This document shows positions 41,061-51,900 of a stretch of 64,000 nt of DNA, piece after piece (position 1 is the first letter of the stretch; every line of letters begins with the position of its first letter). The DNA lies in assembly GCA_963931255.1 (NCBI GenBank), contig OZ006972.1:1798001-1862000 (forward strand), written 5' to 3'. The DNA comes from CALUVN01 sp944323595. GTDB taxonomy: Bacteria > Cyanobacteriota > Vampirovibrionia > Gastranaerophilales > Gastranaerophilaceae. The notes beneath the pieces are model-generated. The model had not been told where the DNA came from and searched no databases. It saw nothing but the letters and a program-made list of their open reading frames with translations. The position numbers and the translations under genes are program-made.

Positions 41061-42568
41061 GCGCTAATACCTCCCTTCTTTGTTGCTCTTTCAATGAGAT
41101 TACTGGATTCGGTATCGTGTTTTTTATTTGAAAGGTTCGGGAATACCAGATCCATAAATCTCGGGTATGTCCAGTTCAGTAATGCACATGTTACAGGCAG
41201 CATTGCAAATGATACGACAAGTCCTGACATTTGTTTTAGTGCTGATACATTGGATTTAACAAGTTGTTCAAGACGTTTTACCATTGCGTCAGGCAGCTTG
41301 AAGTCTTCTAATCTTGCCTGAAGTTTACCCTCTTGTATACCTTTTTTGATTACTTCATAAACTTCATTTATAGTAATTTTAGGATTATTTTCGAGTAATT
41401 TTTTGGCTTTTGTTAATAGTTGAATAGAACCGTCAAGTTCGCTTACACGTTTTAATCCTTCTGCGTTAATTTGTCTTTGAAGTGACGGAAAATCTTTGAA
41501 GCTTGAATATGTTGAGAAGTCTTCAAGCATACCGCGGACTTTTTGTTTTGTAATTTCTGTCAGAGGTACGTGTTTTTTAGTTTTTCTGTCTCTGAAAGAA
41601 TGTCTGTCATGGATTTCCTGCATCATGCTGATTAATTCAGGTTCTGCTTTTGCTTTTTTCAATTCTTTCAGTTTATGTTTGAGTTTAGATTTCAAATCTC
41701 TGTCTGTTTTTGCGCTGTCTATAATTGAATTAACTTCATTTAAAAATTCAAGTGATTCTTCCGGATGAGTTCTAAAGAAGTCCGTTCTTTGAATTCTTGC
41801 CGGTGTTTTTACTTTATAGCTTTTTTTAAGTTCTTCATTTTCTATGTTTAGCTCTTCCTGAATAGTCGCAATTGCCAGTTGTTTAAGTTCTTCATCAGGT
41901 AAAGCTACCATATTAGGATCATTGTATTTGCTGAAATTTATTTTATTTTCGGTTAGCAGAGTGTTTACTATTTCGTTAAATTGTTTTTTCTTTTTGGCTT
42001 TTACAAGCTCAGCAAGTTCTGATTTAGATAATTTGCGATTCTTGTTATTTTCTTTTATCTCTTTTGCAAGAAGTTTTTCATCAGGTGCAAATGTAAGATT
42101 ATATTTCAGACCAAATTCGCCGTTATTTACCATTTTGTTAATAACAAAGTCGAAAGGCAATGTTATCAGTGCCTGTGTGAGTACTGCAAGTACTGCTGAA
42201 ACCGGTTGTCTCCAGGCTGTATATGTTCTTGTATCTTCATCAGTTTTGGATAAAAAGTTATATTTGATAAGTATCGGGGCTACTAAACCGGTACCGATTG
42301 AGTTAATTACAATGTTTTGAAATTCCCCGATGCTTTTTTTGAGTTTTTGCATGCCTCTGAATATTGGAGGCATTAATTTCATTAATACTTCTTTTATTTC
42401 AGGTGTTGAAACGGTTGAAATTGTTTGTGCTCCTGCAACTCCCCCTGTGAAATTTAAATTATTCCTTATACTCCTCCGTGCGGTACCCTGCTCCTGGGAT
42501 GCATACAGTCTGTCCGGTACTGCTTTTCCTTGTAATATGCTGTTGTAATTAACCTTTTCTACACTCAT
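41057..42568 (-). CDS. Large membrane protein with N-terminal LNFTGG box
   Basis: The 503-residue protein is not a family I recognise. Residues 38-43 are LNFTGG, the N-terminal box shared with the genes at 4210, 12552 and 13982. Hydrophobic segments occur near residues 75-90, 110-130 (VSAVLAVLTQALITLPFDFV) and 455-480 (MSGLVVSFAMLPVTCALLNW), framing a long charged helical region (about 145-440, rich in Lys and Glu). This is a membrane-anchored coiled-coil layout. ATG at 42566-42568 is preferred over an upstream TTG because TAGGGAT lies before it. It is the first gene of a two-gene operon with 40287. Confidence 0.77.
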   Translation of the reverse strand: MSVEKVNYNSILQGKAVPDRLYASQEQGTARRSIRNNLNFTGGVAGAQTISTVSTPEIKEVLMKLMPPIFRGMQKLKKSIGEFQNIVINSIGTGLVAPILIKYNFLSKTDEDTRTYTAWRQPVSAVLAVLTQALITLPFDFVINKMVNNGEFGLKYNLTFAPDEKLLAKEIKENNKNRKLSKSELAELVKAKKKKQFNEIVNTLLTENKINFSKYNDPNMVALPDEELKQLAIATIQEELNIENEELKKSYKVKTPARIQRTDFFRTHPEESLEFLNEVNSIIDSAKTDRDLKSKLKHKLKELKKAKAEPELISMMQEIHDRHSFRDRKTKKHVPLTEITKQKVRGMLEDFSTYSSFKDFPSLQRQINAEGLKRVSELDGSIQLLTKAKKLLENNPKITINEVYEVIKKGIQEGKLQARLEDFKLPDAMVKRLEQLVKSNVSALKQMSGLVVSFAMLPVTCALLNWTYPRFMDLVFPNLSNKKHDTESSNLIERATKKGGISA

Positions 42569-42638
42569 TTTTTTATCCCTACACACTGAGGTCTTCTATA
42601 TATATAGACACTCAAACATAAATAAAATTGCTAATTTT

Positions 42639-44273
42639 TTAATTATTATTAAGTTTTGTTAACTTGATTAATCTCCAATTTCCTTTAACCTCAAAATGTA
42701 CTATTGATAACTGTTTTGCCAATATATTAAATGCTTCGCTTTTGACATATGAGAAGACCAAAAACAGCAGCGGTGTTCTGTTGTAAAGTCCATCATTATT
42801 TACAATATTTGCGACTTGTTCCGGCTGCAGGCTTGATACACTATCAAGTGTTATCAGGTAAAGACTCTGACCTTTTTTCATGTACTTTAAAATTTTCTTT
42901 TCAATCTGTTTCTCAAAATTCTTGTTATTATAATCGGTAAATACATTACGATATAGAGTTTTTCCGTTCTGGTATGCGTCGTTGTAAGTTGTATCAGAGA
43001 TAAGGTAGTAATTAAAATTCCCTTTGTTGATTGATACAACCTGATAATCTGAAAAATCAAAATATTTTTTAAATCTGTCATAATCGTAGTATGTCAGAAG
43101 AATAATATCGCCTTTTTTTATATTTGCTCTTGTCAGCATATCCGCTACGATTTTATGACCTTCCGCCCTTTTTATTTTCGGTGCGGATACAGGACTTAAG
43201 ATAAGATATAAGGCATTTATCAGACAGAATATAATTATCAAACTGTTTTTTAGAATTTTATTATTAATTTCAAGCGCGCCTTTTGATGCAAGATAGATTA
43301 ATATAGGATAGATTTCTATGGAATACTTTGTCGTGAAAACAAGCTTTCCTGAGATTGCAGCTATTACCATCACCGTAATTACTGCTGCACAAATTCCTAT
43401 GAGTCCGGCTTCGGTTTTTGATTTAATGGATTTAATTATCCATAATATTGCTATAACAGCCGGAACAATGGCACAGATGATAAATTTCAGACTTTTGTCG
43501 TAGAAAAATATATCAGGTGCATTAATGAGATTTGTAAGAACCGGTGAAAAATAATCGGTAAACAGAAAGCCGATTTTTGATATAGTAAAATGCCCCCACC
43601 ATTGTGAAAAAGATTGTGTTGTAAATATTTTAAAAATTAAAGGCGTTGCAAAAATTGTGCCAAGTCCCGTAATACTCCAGAGTTTGGTTATTAAGTTTCG
43701 GTGTTTTTCAAACAGCATAATGCTTACAAAAAGCAGATTAAATGCAACATACACAAATCCTATGGTGTGGGTGAATATTACAAGCAGATTAGTAATAATA
43801 TAAAATGTCAGATTTTTTCTAGATTGAATTTTGATAAGATTCAACGTTGTCAAAAGTGATAATGCCGAAAACAGAAATAGCAGGGAATATAATCTTACTT
43901 CCTGTGAATAGTAGATTAAAAAAGAACTTATTGCAGTAAATAATGCTGTAATAAGTCCTGTTTTTACGTCTTTAGTTTTACCTGTATAATACATTGCTAT
44001 TATCGAGAGCATTCCGGCAAATACTGATGAACTTCGTAAAATTATATCATTATCACCGAAAATTCCCATCGAAAGCTTCAAATATAAATAGTACAGCGGC
44101 ATGTGGCACTGCGAAACAATTCCCTGCCAGAAGTCTTTGAAGAAAGGTCTTGCAGAAATCATGTAGCTCACATATTCGTCATTCCATAAGCCTTCAGTTT
44201 TATTTAAGAATGCAGTTCTCAGTATGACACCGAGTATTACTATTAAAAATATTAAATATCCCTGTTTTTTCAT
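42639..44273 (-). CDS. GT39/ArnT-like membrane glycosyltransferase
   Basis: The 544-residue protein has about ten to eleven hydrophobic helices and the N-terminal loop of the PMT_2 (glycosyltransferase 39/83-like) group: NKTEGLWNDEYVSYMISAR, with the catalytic-type Asp-Glu, and LRSSSVFAGMLS. The C-terminal third is a soluble, probably extracytoplasmic domain. Such enzymes transfer a sugar from a polyprenyl-phosphate donor to lipid or protein. It is divergent from a GT2 polyprenyl-phosphate sugar synthase-like gene at 44338, which could supply its donor. Confidence 0.85.
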   Translation of the reverse strand: MKKQGYLIFLIVILGVILRTAFLNKTEGLWNDEYVSYMISARPFFKDFWQGIVSQCHMPLYYLYLKLSMGIFGDNDIILRSSSVFAGMLSIIAMYYTGKTKDVKTGLITALFTAISSFLIYYSQEVRLYSLLFLFSALSLLTTLNLIKIQSRKNLTFYIITNLLVIFTHTIGFVYVAFNLLFVSIMLFEKHRNLITKLWSITGLGTIFATPLIFKIFTTQSFSQWWGHFTISKIGFLFTDYFSPVLTNLINAPDIFFYDKSLKFIICAIVPAVIAILWIIKSIKSKTEAGLIGICAAVITVMVIAAISGKLVFTTKYSIEIYPILIYLASKGALEINNKILKNSLIIIFCLINALYLILSPVSAPKIKRAEGHKIVADMLTRANIKKGDIILLTYYDYDRFKKYFDFSDYQVVSINKGNFNYYLISDTTYNDAYQNGKTLYRNVFTDYNNKNFEKQIEKKILKYMKKGQSLYLITLDSVSSLQPEQVANIVNNDGLYNRTPLLFLVFSYVKSEAFNILAKQLSIVHFEVKGNWRLIKLTKLNNN

Positions 44274-44337
44274 GATTTGTAATATTTACAATTTAATTAT
44301 ATAATAAAAAATAAATTTTAAAAGAGAGAATATTTTT

Positions 44338-45297
44338 ATGAAACTTGTCATACAAATACCGTGTTTTAATGAGGAGCAAACCTTACCTGTAGCGCTGGCG
44401 GCTTTGCCTGAACATATTGACGGTATAGATGAAATTGAGGTTTTAATTATTAATGACGGCTCTACTGATAAAACAGTTGAAGTTGCACAAAAGTGCGGTG
44501 TTGATAAGATTGTCAGTTTCTCAAAAAATCTCGGTCTGGCTAAGGCTTTTATCACAGGAATTAATAAAGCACTTGATATGGGAGCGGATATTATAGTAAA
44601 TACTGACGCTGATAATCAATATGATGCCTCTTGTATTCCGGATTTAATCAAACCTATTCTTGAAAATCGTGCGGATATTGTTATTGGAACACGACCGGTT
44701 GATAAAATTGAATACTTTTCGCCGCTGAAAAAATTTTTGCAAAAATTGGGGTCTGCTGTTATGCGTCTTGTCAGCTCTACAGATATTCAGGATGCACCAA
44801 GCGGATTTAGAGCTTTTTCAAGAAACGCTGCGATAAAATTAAATGTTTTTGATAATTATACTTATACATTAGAAACAATTATCCAATCAAAAGTAAAGGG
44901 ACTGCCACTTGTGTGCGTGCCGGTGAATGTCAATCCCGAACTTAGAAAATCAAAACTTGTACATAATATGTTTGATTATATACGCCGTTCTATTTTCACA
45001 ATGATAAGGATGTTTATTATTTACAGACCGTTTAGATTTTTTATAATTTTTTCAATATTATTTATTCTTTGCGGTTTATTAATAGGTATCAGATTTTTGT
45101 ATTTTTATCTGATTGGAGACGGCGGCGGGCATGTTCAGTCTTTAATTCTTTCTGCTGTTCTTTTGATTGTAGGATTTCAAATTTCAATTATTGCTGTACT
45201 TTCAGACCTGCTTTCAATAAATCGGAAACTTTTGGAAGATGTGCAGCAGCGGCTTAAAACACAAAGCTTGAAAAATTCTCAAGAAGATATAAAATAG
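44338..45297 (+). CDS. GT2-family polyprenyl-phosphate sugar transferase-like
   Basis: The N-terminal GT-A domain (about 1-230) contains IQIPCFNEEQTLP, INDGSTDKT and the DADNQYD motif for metal/nucleotide-sugar binding. Two transmembrane helices follow (FRFFIIFSILFILCGLLIG and LILSAVLLIVGFQISII). This layout matches dolichol/undecaprenyl-phosphate glucosyl or mannosyl transferases, which make the donor for GT39/ArnT-type enzymes. The start ATG follows AAGAGAGAATATTTTT. The sugar is unknown. Confidence 0.9.
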   Translation: MKLVIQIPCFNEEQTLPVALAALPEHIDGIDEIEVLIINDGSTDKTVEVAQKCGVDKIVSFSKNLGLAKAFITGINKALDMGADIIVNTDADNQYDASCIPDLIKPILENRADIVIGTRPVDKIEYFSPLKKFLQKLGSAVMRLVSSTDIQDAPSGFRAFSRNAAIKLNVFDNYTYTLETIIQSKVKGLPLVCVPVNVNPELRKSKLVHNMFDYIRRSIFTMIRMFIIYRPFRFFIIFSILFILCGLLIGIRFLYFYLIGDGGGHVQSLILSAVLLIVGFQISIIAVLSDLLSINRKLLEDVQQRLKTQSLKNSQEDIK

Positions 45298-45332
45298 ATA
45301 GGTATATGAAACTTAAATTTGGGTATTAATTT

Positions 45333-47543
45333 ATGGTTAAAACAGAATATTTTTCTAAAATTCGTAATTTAGTAATGTCTTCAGCCTTTTTAAAGACAGT
45401 TTCATTTATTGCGTTTACGTTGTTGATGACTACAATTATTGCGTCTCCCAATTTTCTATTTAAAAACGTTATAGAAAACGGGATTAGCAAACGTGATATA
45501 ATTGCGCCTAAAACTCTTACGGTTGTCGATGTTAAACGGACAGAGCAGCACAGAAAAGAAGTTGCGCAGAATGTTGAACCTGTATTAACGCCTGCTGAAG
45601 ATGATTTTATTAAAACAAATCTTCAAATGCTCCAGACTTCTATTTTGCAAATAAGAAAGAAAAATGTTGAAGAGGCAGTCAAAGTTGATGAAGTAGGCAT
45701 ATTATTTGATATCTCAGATCCGTATAAAAAAGACTTTGTAATTGATTTTCTTTTAAAAAGTGATGAGCCGACTCTGCGTGAAGTTTTTGATAAGTCTAAT
45801 GCGACACTTGGAAATATTTTGCGTGTTGGTATCACAGAAAAAGATTATGAGCGGGAAAATATCGAACGGATTATTGCCGACAATATGATTAAAAATGTTT
45901 CTAAAAGGCAGGTTTCTGTAATAACAGCCTTACTGGAACAGGTTATAGTCCCTAATCTAGTAGTTGACGACTTTGCAACTGATCTGGCAAGAAAAACCGC
46001 GCAGGATCAGGTTAAACCTTATGAAATTACTTTCCAGAAAGGTGACAAGATTGTTTTTGAGGGCGAACCTGTTACAAGATTAAAAAGAGATGCCCTGAGA
46101 CAGGCGGGGTACAGTGTTTATGAACTTAGTCTGCAAGGCTTTTTTGCAATGTATGTAATAGTATTTATTACTACGCTGCTGTTTTTATGTTATATGAAAT
46201 TTTTTGAAAAAGCATATCTGGAATCCAGATATCTTAAAATACTTGGCGTACTTTCAATAACAATGGCATTAATAGCATACATGCTTCCACTTGGAGTTTA
46301 TCCGTATGTTCTGCCATTCCCTGCATTTGTATGTCTGCTTGCAATATTTACAAATCCGCGAATTGCATTTATTTCATCAGTTCTTTTATTGTCAGCCTTG
46401 ACTCTCGGGTTCCAGTATGATGTTCAGTTTTTTGTTACATTCGTACTTTTGAACATTGTTTCAATGGTTACTATTCATAAAATTTCAAAAGTTCAATATT
46501 CAACAAGATTTGATTTAATTAAAACAGGCTTTGATATTTCAATAGCGGGTCTTGTACTTGTTCTTGCCGTATATTTGCTTGAAAAATGTCTTATTGACGT
46601 AAGTAATATGCTTATATTGAAAAATTGTTTATTCGTCGCACTCAACGGTATTATAAGTTCTATAATTGTTCTTGGAACCTTGCCGTTGTTTGAAAGTTTG
46701 TTCGGAATAATTACATCTTACGGTTTGAAAGAACTTGCTGACCACAATCAGCCATTGTTGAAAAGATTACAGATGGAAGCGCCGGGAACATATCACCACA
46801 GTCTTCTCGTTGCAAATCTTTGCGAAGCTGCTGCAACTGCAGTAGGGGCTAATCCAATTTTAGCAAGTGTCGGGGCATTTTATCACGATGTAGGCAAATT
46901 AAAAAGGCCGCTTTTCTTTGTTGAAAACCAATCTTATTATTGTATTGAAAATCCGCATAAGAAACTTAATCCAAGATTGAGTAAAATGGTTATTACTTCT
47001 CACCCTAAAGATGGTGTAGAACTTGCAAAAGAATACGGTATTCCTCCTGTTATTCAAAACTTTATTTTGCAGCACCATGGTGAGGGGCTGGCATCATATT
47101 TTTATAATCAGGCTATTCAGGAAGAGGGCGCAGAAAATGTTAAAGAAGAACAGTTTAGATATGCCGGTCCAAAACCTAATACAAAAGAAACAGCTATTTG
47201 CATGCTTGCTGATGCGGTGGAATCCGCAGTCCGTTCTTTAAAAAATCCTACGCCTGAAGAAATTGAGGCAATGATTGATAAAATTATAGTTGAACGTTTA
47301 AACGATTCACAGCTTTCAGACAGTCCGTTAACTCTTCATGATTTGAAAGTTATAGCCGCAACATTCAGCAGAATTTTACGAGGAATGCAGCACAATCGTA
47401 TTAAATATCAGGAAAATTTGGCAGAAGAATTTGCTAAAAATAAAATTAATATGCCGGCAAAGATTCTTGACGACGAACTTGATAGCAAAATTAAACAGCT
47501 TGAGCAGGGTAACGGTAATAATGACGAAAACAACAAAAATTAA
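45333..47543 (+). CDS. pgpH: c-di-AMP phosphodiesterase of the PgpH (7TMR-HD) family
   Basis: The 736-residue membrane protein has an N-terminal helix (FIAFTLLMTTIIASP), a large extracytoplasmic 7TMR-HDED domain (to about 265), a block of about seven helices (270-455) and a cytoplasmic HD domain (from about 470). The HD site is visible: GTYHHSLLVANL, GAFYHDVGKLKRP, SHPKDGVELA, QHHGEG and ADAVESAVRS. PgpH hydrolyses c-di-AMP to 5'-pApA. Together with cdaA at 38031 it gives synthesis and breakdown in one window. It overlaps ybeY by 23 bases. Confidence 0.94.
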   Translation: MVKTEYFSKIRNLVMSSAFLKTVSFIAFTLLMTTIIASPNFLFKNVIENGISKRDIIAPKTLTVVDVKRTEQHRKEVAQNVEPVLTPAEDDFIKTNLQMLQTSILQIRKKNVEEAVKVDEVGILFDISDPYKKDFVIDFLLKSDEPTLREVFDKSNATLGNILRVGITEKDYERENIERIIADNMIKNVSKRQVSVITALLEQVIVPNLVVDDFATDLARKTAQDQVKPYEITFQKGDKIVFEGEPVTRLKRDALRQAGYSVYELSLQGFFAMYVIVFITTLLFLCYMKFFEKAYLESRYLKILGVLSITMALIAYMLPLGVYPYVLPFPAFVCLLAIFTNPRIAFISSVLLLSALTLGFQYDVQFFVTFVLLNIVSMVTIHKISKVQYSTRFDLIKTGFDISIAGLVLVLAVYLLEKCLIDVSNMLILKNCLFVALNGIISSIIVLGTLPLFESLFGIITSYGLKELADHNQPLLKRLQMEAPGTYHHSLLVANLCEAAATAVGANPILASVGAFYHDVGKLKRPLFFVENQSYYCIENPHKKLNPRLSKMVITSHPKDGVELAKEYGIPPVIQNFILQHHGEGLASYFYNQAIQEEGAENVKEEQFRYAGPKPNTKETAICMLADAVESAVRSLKNPTPEEIEAMIDKIIVERLNDSQLSDSPLTLHDLKVIAATFSRILRGMQHNRIKYQENLAEEFAKNKINMPAKILDDELDSKIKQLEQGNGNNDENNKN

Positions 47544-48036
47544 TATTTTTAGTGAAAACATCTATCCGGCTTGGAATATTACAGAAAAAATATATCTGGA
47601 CAGAGCTAAAAAAATTTTGCGGTTCTACTTATCTGAAATCGGTGAAAATTCTTGTCTTGCCGGACTTGAGTATAATACAATTTCATTTGATTTTTTGTAT
47701 ACTGATAGTGAAAAAACTCATGAAATCAATAGAGAATACAGAAATAAGGATTATCCTGCAGATATAATTACATTTGCAATTTTCGCGGATACTCCGGAGG
47801 ACGAACGTTTTATTTTTGACGGTGAGGTTAATTTAGGCGAAGTTATTATTGCTTTGGATAAAGTACTTGAAGAAGCAGAAAAAAAGAATGTTACTCCTGA
47901 TTATGAATTATCTTTTTTGATAAGTCATGGTATACTGCATTTGTTGGGATTTGACCATCAGACAGAAGAAGATTATAATTTTGTCATAGAGTTACAGAAT
48001 AAAGCGCTGGAAAGTATTGGAATTAAAAGGGAATGA
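47521..48036 (+). CDS. ybeY: Endoribonuclease YbeY (16S rRNA maturation)
   Basis: The zinc-dependent RNase acts in 16S rRNA 3' end maturation and ribosome quality control. The HGILHLLGFDH signature carries the three zinc-binding His. The region SEKTHEINREYRNKDYPADIITF is typical. The start at 47521 (ATGACG, 171 residues) is taken because upstream codons lie inside pgpH; it overlaps pgpH by 23 bases and dgkA by 4. The pgpH-ybeY-dgkA order is conserved in many bacteria. Confidence 0.96.
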   Translation: MTKTTKINIFSENIYPAWNITEKIYLDRAKKILRFYLSEIGENSCLAGLEYNTISFDFLYTDSEKTHEINREYRNKDYPADIITFAIFADTPEDERFIFDGEVNLGEVIIALDKVLEEAEKKNVTPDYELSFLISHGILHLLGFDHQTEEDYNFVIELQNKALESIGIKRE

Positions 48037-48401
48037 CCAAGTATAAATCTCAAGGATTTTCAAAAACATTTAAAAATGCACGTAAAGGAATGCAGCTTGC
48101 GATAAAAAGTGAGCAAAATATAAGAATACACCTCTTTGCAGGTGCTTTTGTAATGATGCTTGGCGTGTTGTGTAATTTTAGTATTCTGAGATTATGTATG
48201 CTGCTTTTTGCTATAGCTTTAGTTGTCGTGGCTGAGATGTTTAATTCAGCGATAGAATTTTCTTTAGATGCAGTTTTCCATAATAAATATTCAAAACTTG
48301 TCGGTATGGCAAAGGATATTTCTGCAGGGGCTGTAATGTTTGCAACGATGATTGCTGTAATTATCGGAATTTTGTTATTTGGTTCTGCTTTATTTTTGTA
48401 A
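48033..48401 (+). CDS. dgkA: Diacylglycerol/undecaprenol kinase (DgkA family)
   Basis: This small integral membrane kinase (122 residues, three helices) has the motif EMFNSAIEFSLD, with the catalytic glutamate and Asn, and the upstream SEQNIRIHLFAG. In organisms with this neighbourhood the enzyme usually phosphorylates undecaprenol and so recycles the cell-wall carrier lipid. The start overlaps ybeY by ATGA. After its stop comes the repeat-rich intergenic region. Confidence 0.92.
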   Translation: MTKYKSQGFSKTFKNARKGMQLAIKSEQNIRIHLFAGAFVMMLGVLCNFSILRLCMLLFAIALVVVAEMFNSAIEFSLDAVFHNKYSKLVGMAKDISAGAVMFATMIAVIIGILLFGSALFL

Positions 48402-48566
48402 TATTTGTGATTCAGCCTTGTTTGTATTAGAAAATGGTTTCAACAAAAGCCGGCTTGTAAAAGGAATTATAGTCAATCAGTCAGTAAGAGAATAAGTTCG
48501 AAAATAAATCAGTTGTAGAAAAATTATCGCAGAGTCTGATTTAATAAAAGAACACATACGCATTAG
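48402..48566. other. AT-rich intergenic start of the left repeat region
   Basis: Contains a lone AAAAGCCGGCTT fragment at 48445-48456 that matches the beginning of the repeat module at 54633, but no gene, terminator or promoter that I can support. Confidence 0.4.
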
Positions 48567-48955
48567 CACCTCACCCTCTCCCTCTCCTTGCAAAGGAGAG
48601 GGCACAGCGGTTTATATAAAAGCCGCCAATACAAAGCTATTAAAAACTTTTTGAACACCTAATACAAGGCGACTCCTCAACATTGGAAATATATTTCCCT
48701 CGCCCCGTTAGATTACCCTCTGTGGGGGGCAAACATAAGTTTGCATCAACACTACTCCTAAATATTGGAGTAGCCGCCTGTAAAAAATGTTCAAGAAGTT
48801 TTCAACATCTTTGAAATACCGGCTTTTCAATGATGTTGAAAAATTTTTAATCCCATAATACTATTTATTGTCGAATTAGTAAATCCGACCTACATTGCTA
48901 CGTTTCCGAACCTTGGTTTGCCCCTCTCCTAAGTAGGAGAGGGTAGGGTGAGGTA
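48567..48955. repeat. Left mosaic repeat block next to the autotransporter gene
   Basis: Short modules occur here and again, in other order and orientation, at 54255-54690. In order: a CTCACCCTCTCC / GGAGAGGG hairpin (48567-48603); an AAAAGCC...TTTTGAACACCTA...GGCGAC module (48616-48672); a module matching ACGGGGCGAGGGAA inverted (48695-48727); TGATGCAAAC...GTTTGCCCC inverted (48725-48760); the AAAGCCGG module inverted (48771-48826); AGTAAATCCGACCTACATT (48878-48896); and a second GAGAGGG hairpin (48923-48955). No coding potential. Confidence 0.85.
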
Positions 48956-48970
48956 TGTTATCAGTCTGCA

Positions 48971-51900
48971 TCAAAGAGATTTAATCTCTTTTTTAACCTT
49001 GGGCTTGTCGGAGTTTTTGGAATCAGAACCCAGCATGAAACGGAAGCCGCCTGTGAGAGCAACACCGTTTCTGCCGCCGTTACGAATCATAGCTTGCAAG
49101 AACGCAGTGAACTTGTCAGCCCAGTTACGTTGAACACCAACACCGTATTCAACGTAAGGTTTAACACTCATTTCAGGAAGCTTAACGTTGTTAGCTGTAA
49201 CTTTGGATTCATTCATTAAGTTCCAGACCATACCAACAGAAGCGTACGGCTGCCAACCGCCCTTGAGGTTTGCAATAAATCTTACACTAGGATTCAATTG
49301 AATAGTGTGCAACGGGTCACTTTCTATGCTAACTCCAGCCGCATTTTTATAATCAAAGGTGTTAACAAAGGTATAAGACAAGAACATAATCGGCTGGATA
49401 ATGAACTTACCGTCTTTGAACTCGAAGTTGTACCCTGTTTTAGACCCGACACCAGCAAGCAGTGATGTATAATCTTCTTTACCGTACATAGTGTGAGATT
49501 CACCAACAGAAGCACCAGCTGAAGCAGTGATAGCAGTCCAGAAGTTACCTTTGTAGAAAGTTTCGGTGAAGCCTAATAAACCTCCGTTCATAGTAGTATC
49601 AACACCGGAGTAATTCAAAGAAGAACCCATGTAACCGGCATAACCAGTGAAAATTCTGCTCCAGCCGTTTTTCATTTCTTTGAAATCACCGTCAAAGCCA
49701 ACAAGAGAACCATAAGTGATGGCATCAACTTTAGGCCCGTTTTTAATGTTCATGGTTTCAAAAGTAGTGTAAGGTCTGAACCAGACGGCTTTATTTTGAA
49801 GCTGATCAGCGTAGGACGGCATATTTTCGTTAAAATCAGTGCTTAATGCATATTTGTTTGCATTAATTTTAGCGTAACGCTCCATAGCCGGTAATTGAGT
49901 GAACGCATCAGCGTGTTCAAAGACGTATTTGAACGCTTCGTTCATAGCAGCTTGACCAGCAGCAAGATTACCTACAGGAGTTGCCAGAACAGCAGGGTTG
50001 AACGCATCAGACGGGTTGCCTGTGGTTCCGCCACCTGTAGGCGGAATAGGTAAATTAGGTTCATCCGGTTCATCGGGCTCGTCGGGCAGGATAATGTCGC
50101 CTTTGGCAAAGACAAAGTAACCGCCGTCACCTTTACCGTCATATTGATTGTCTTTGTCGTAGATAACATTGTATTTGTAGATAGGTGTGTAAGCAGTTGT
50201 TTGGAAGCTGTCTGGAAGCTCCCCTGTGCCGTTAACAACGTTATTTTTTAGGTCAGGTTCAGCGAAATAGACAGCGGTGACGGATTCACCCTCAACTGCG
50301 TCTGACAAAAGATTCATGCCGACAACGTTAATGTTTCCTGTATGTTCACCGTATTCAGCAGCAGTAAATCTATCCATTTCTTTGTTAGCTAAATCAACAT
50401 CAGCCGCGAAATTAACATCGCCTGATACGGTAAGATTATTGAGGGCAGAGATGCCTGCGAAGTCATTAACCATAGACATAAACCCACTTTTTAAGTCCAA
50501 GTTATTCCCGTCAAAGATATCATCGCGGGCGCCTAAATACAAATTAGTATTTTCAAGGCTAATGTTAACGGGGGCTTGTGCTGTGACATTCCCCTCGTCG
50601 TCGTATTCGTGTGCAGTTACGTCGTTGTTTAAGATAACTTTACCTGTTTCATCACCTGTGATTTGAAGAGAATATGCTGTAGTTTCAGTTGTAGTAACTG
50701 ATTGTTCATTTGTATGCTCAAGATACCCGAGATAGTAAGCGGTTTCAAGAAATTTTTCATCAGTCATATATTCATAAAACCCATAAGGCAAATTTTCTTT
50801 AAGATAATCGACTAATTCATCAACAGTAGAAATGTTATAACGATCTTTGTAATAATCGTCAACAACTAAATCAGAGGTAGTTGTTATAATATTTGTAGAT
50901 AATATATTCCCATCAATAGTATCATCAAATTGTATAATACCATTAGAATTAGCATTTAATGAAAGAGTTGGAGCCAAGATATTATACTTTTGTTCAGTTG
51001 TCACATTTTGTGTATTTATAGACACAACTTGTGTCTCAGGTCTAGTTGCCGCTGATGTGTTTACATAAATAGCATTAGGTTTTTTGACCCCATTTGTTTC
51101 TGTATAGTTACCAGAAAAGATACTTGAACCGTTGTCATTAGCAATAATATTTAAACTTTGTGTTGTATAAATAGCACCACCTTGTGCGGTACCGTTTTCA
51201 GATTTAGCGTAGTTGTTGTAGAAAGAGGAGTTTATAATACCACCGGTAAATTCCCCGTTATTCTTTAAACCGATAGTACCAGAATTATAGATAGCACCAC
51301 CAGCAGCATTCCCGTTATCGGATTGTGCATAGTTACCAATAAATGTTGAGCCGATAATACCCTGTCCTATTGCTAAATCCTCTTCTGATAGATTAAATTT
51401 TTCATACGGATGCAGTTCAGTATAAACTCCGCTGTCAATGTCCTGTTGTAAACTCTCCAGTAGTGCATCCCAGTTTTCAGCATCTATATCTAGAGAACCC
51501 TCATTTAATGTTTTAAATATAATTTTATAACCATTAGCAAGGTTTTCTTTTATTACATCTACATCGCCGTCATAACTATAAAGAGTTTTTATTTCGCCTG
51601 TTGATGTATTTTTGAAATTGCTTACATCCATATACAAAACAAAACTATCGGCTGTGCTATCTTCAGAAATAACCGTTCTATTATCCGATGGATTATAACC
51701 ACCTAAAATATCACTATTGTATATAGCCCCACCATAGGCATTTCCATTTGATGTATACGCGTAATTGTTTTGGAATGTTCCTGTTATTGTATTTATTCCT
51801 TGGTTGAACTCTGCTGGTATGTTTGCAATCGCCCCGCCGCTAACACTATTGGATGTGGATGAAACATAGTTATCTTTAAAATCACTGATAAGATTCTTTA

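Noticed and set aside
48567..48955. CRISPR array or insertion sequence at the repeats
   Set aside because: The modules are of unequal length, irregularly spaced and in both orientations with no constant repeat-spacer pattern. No transposase gene is present.
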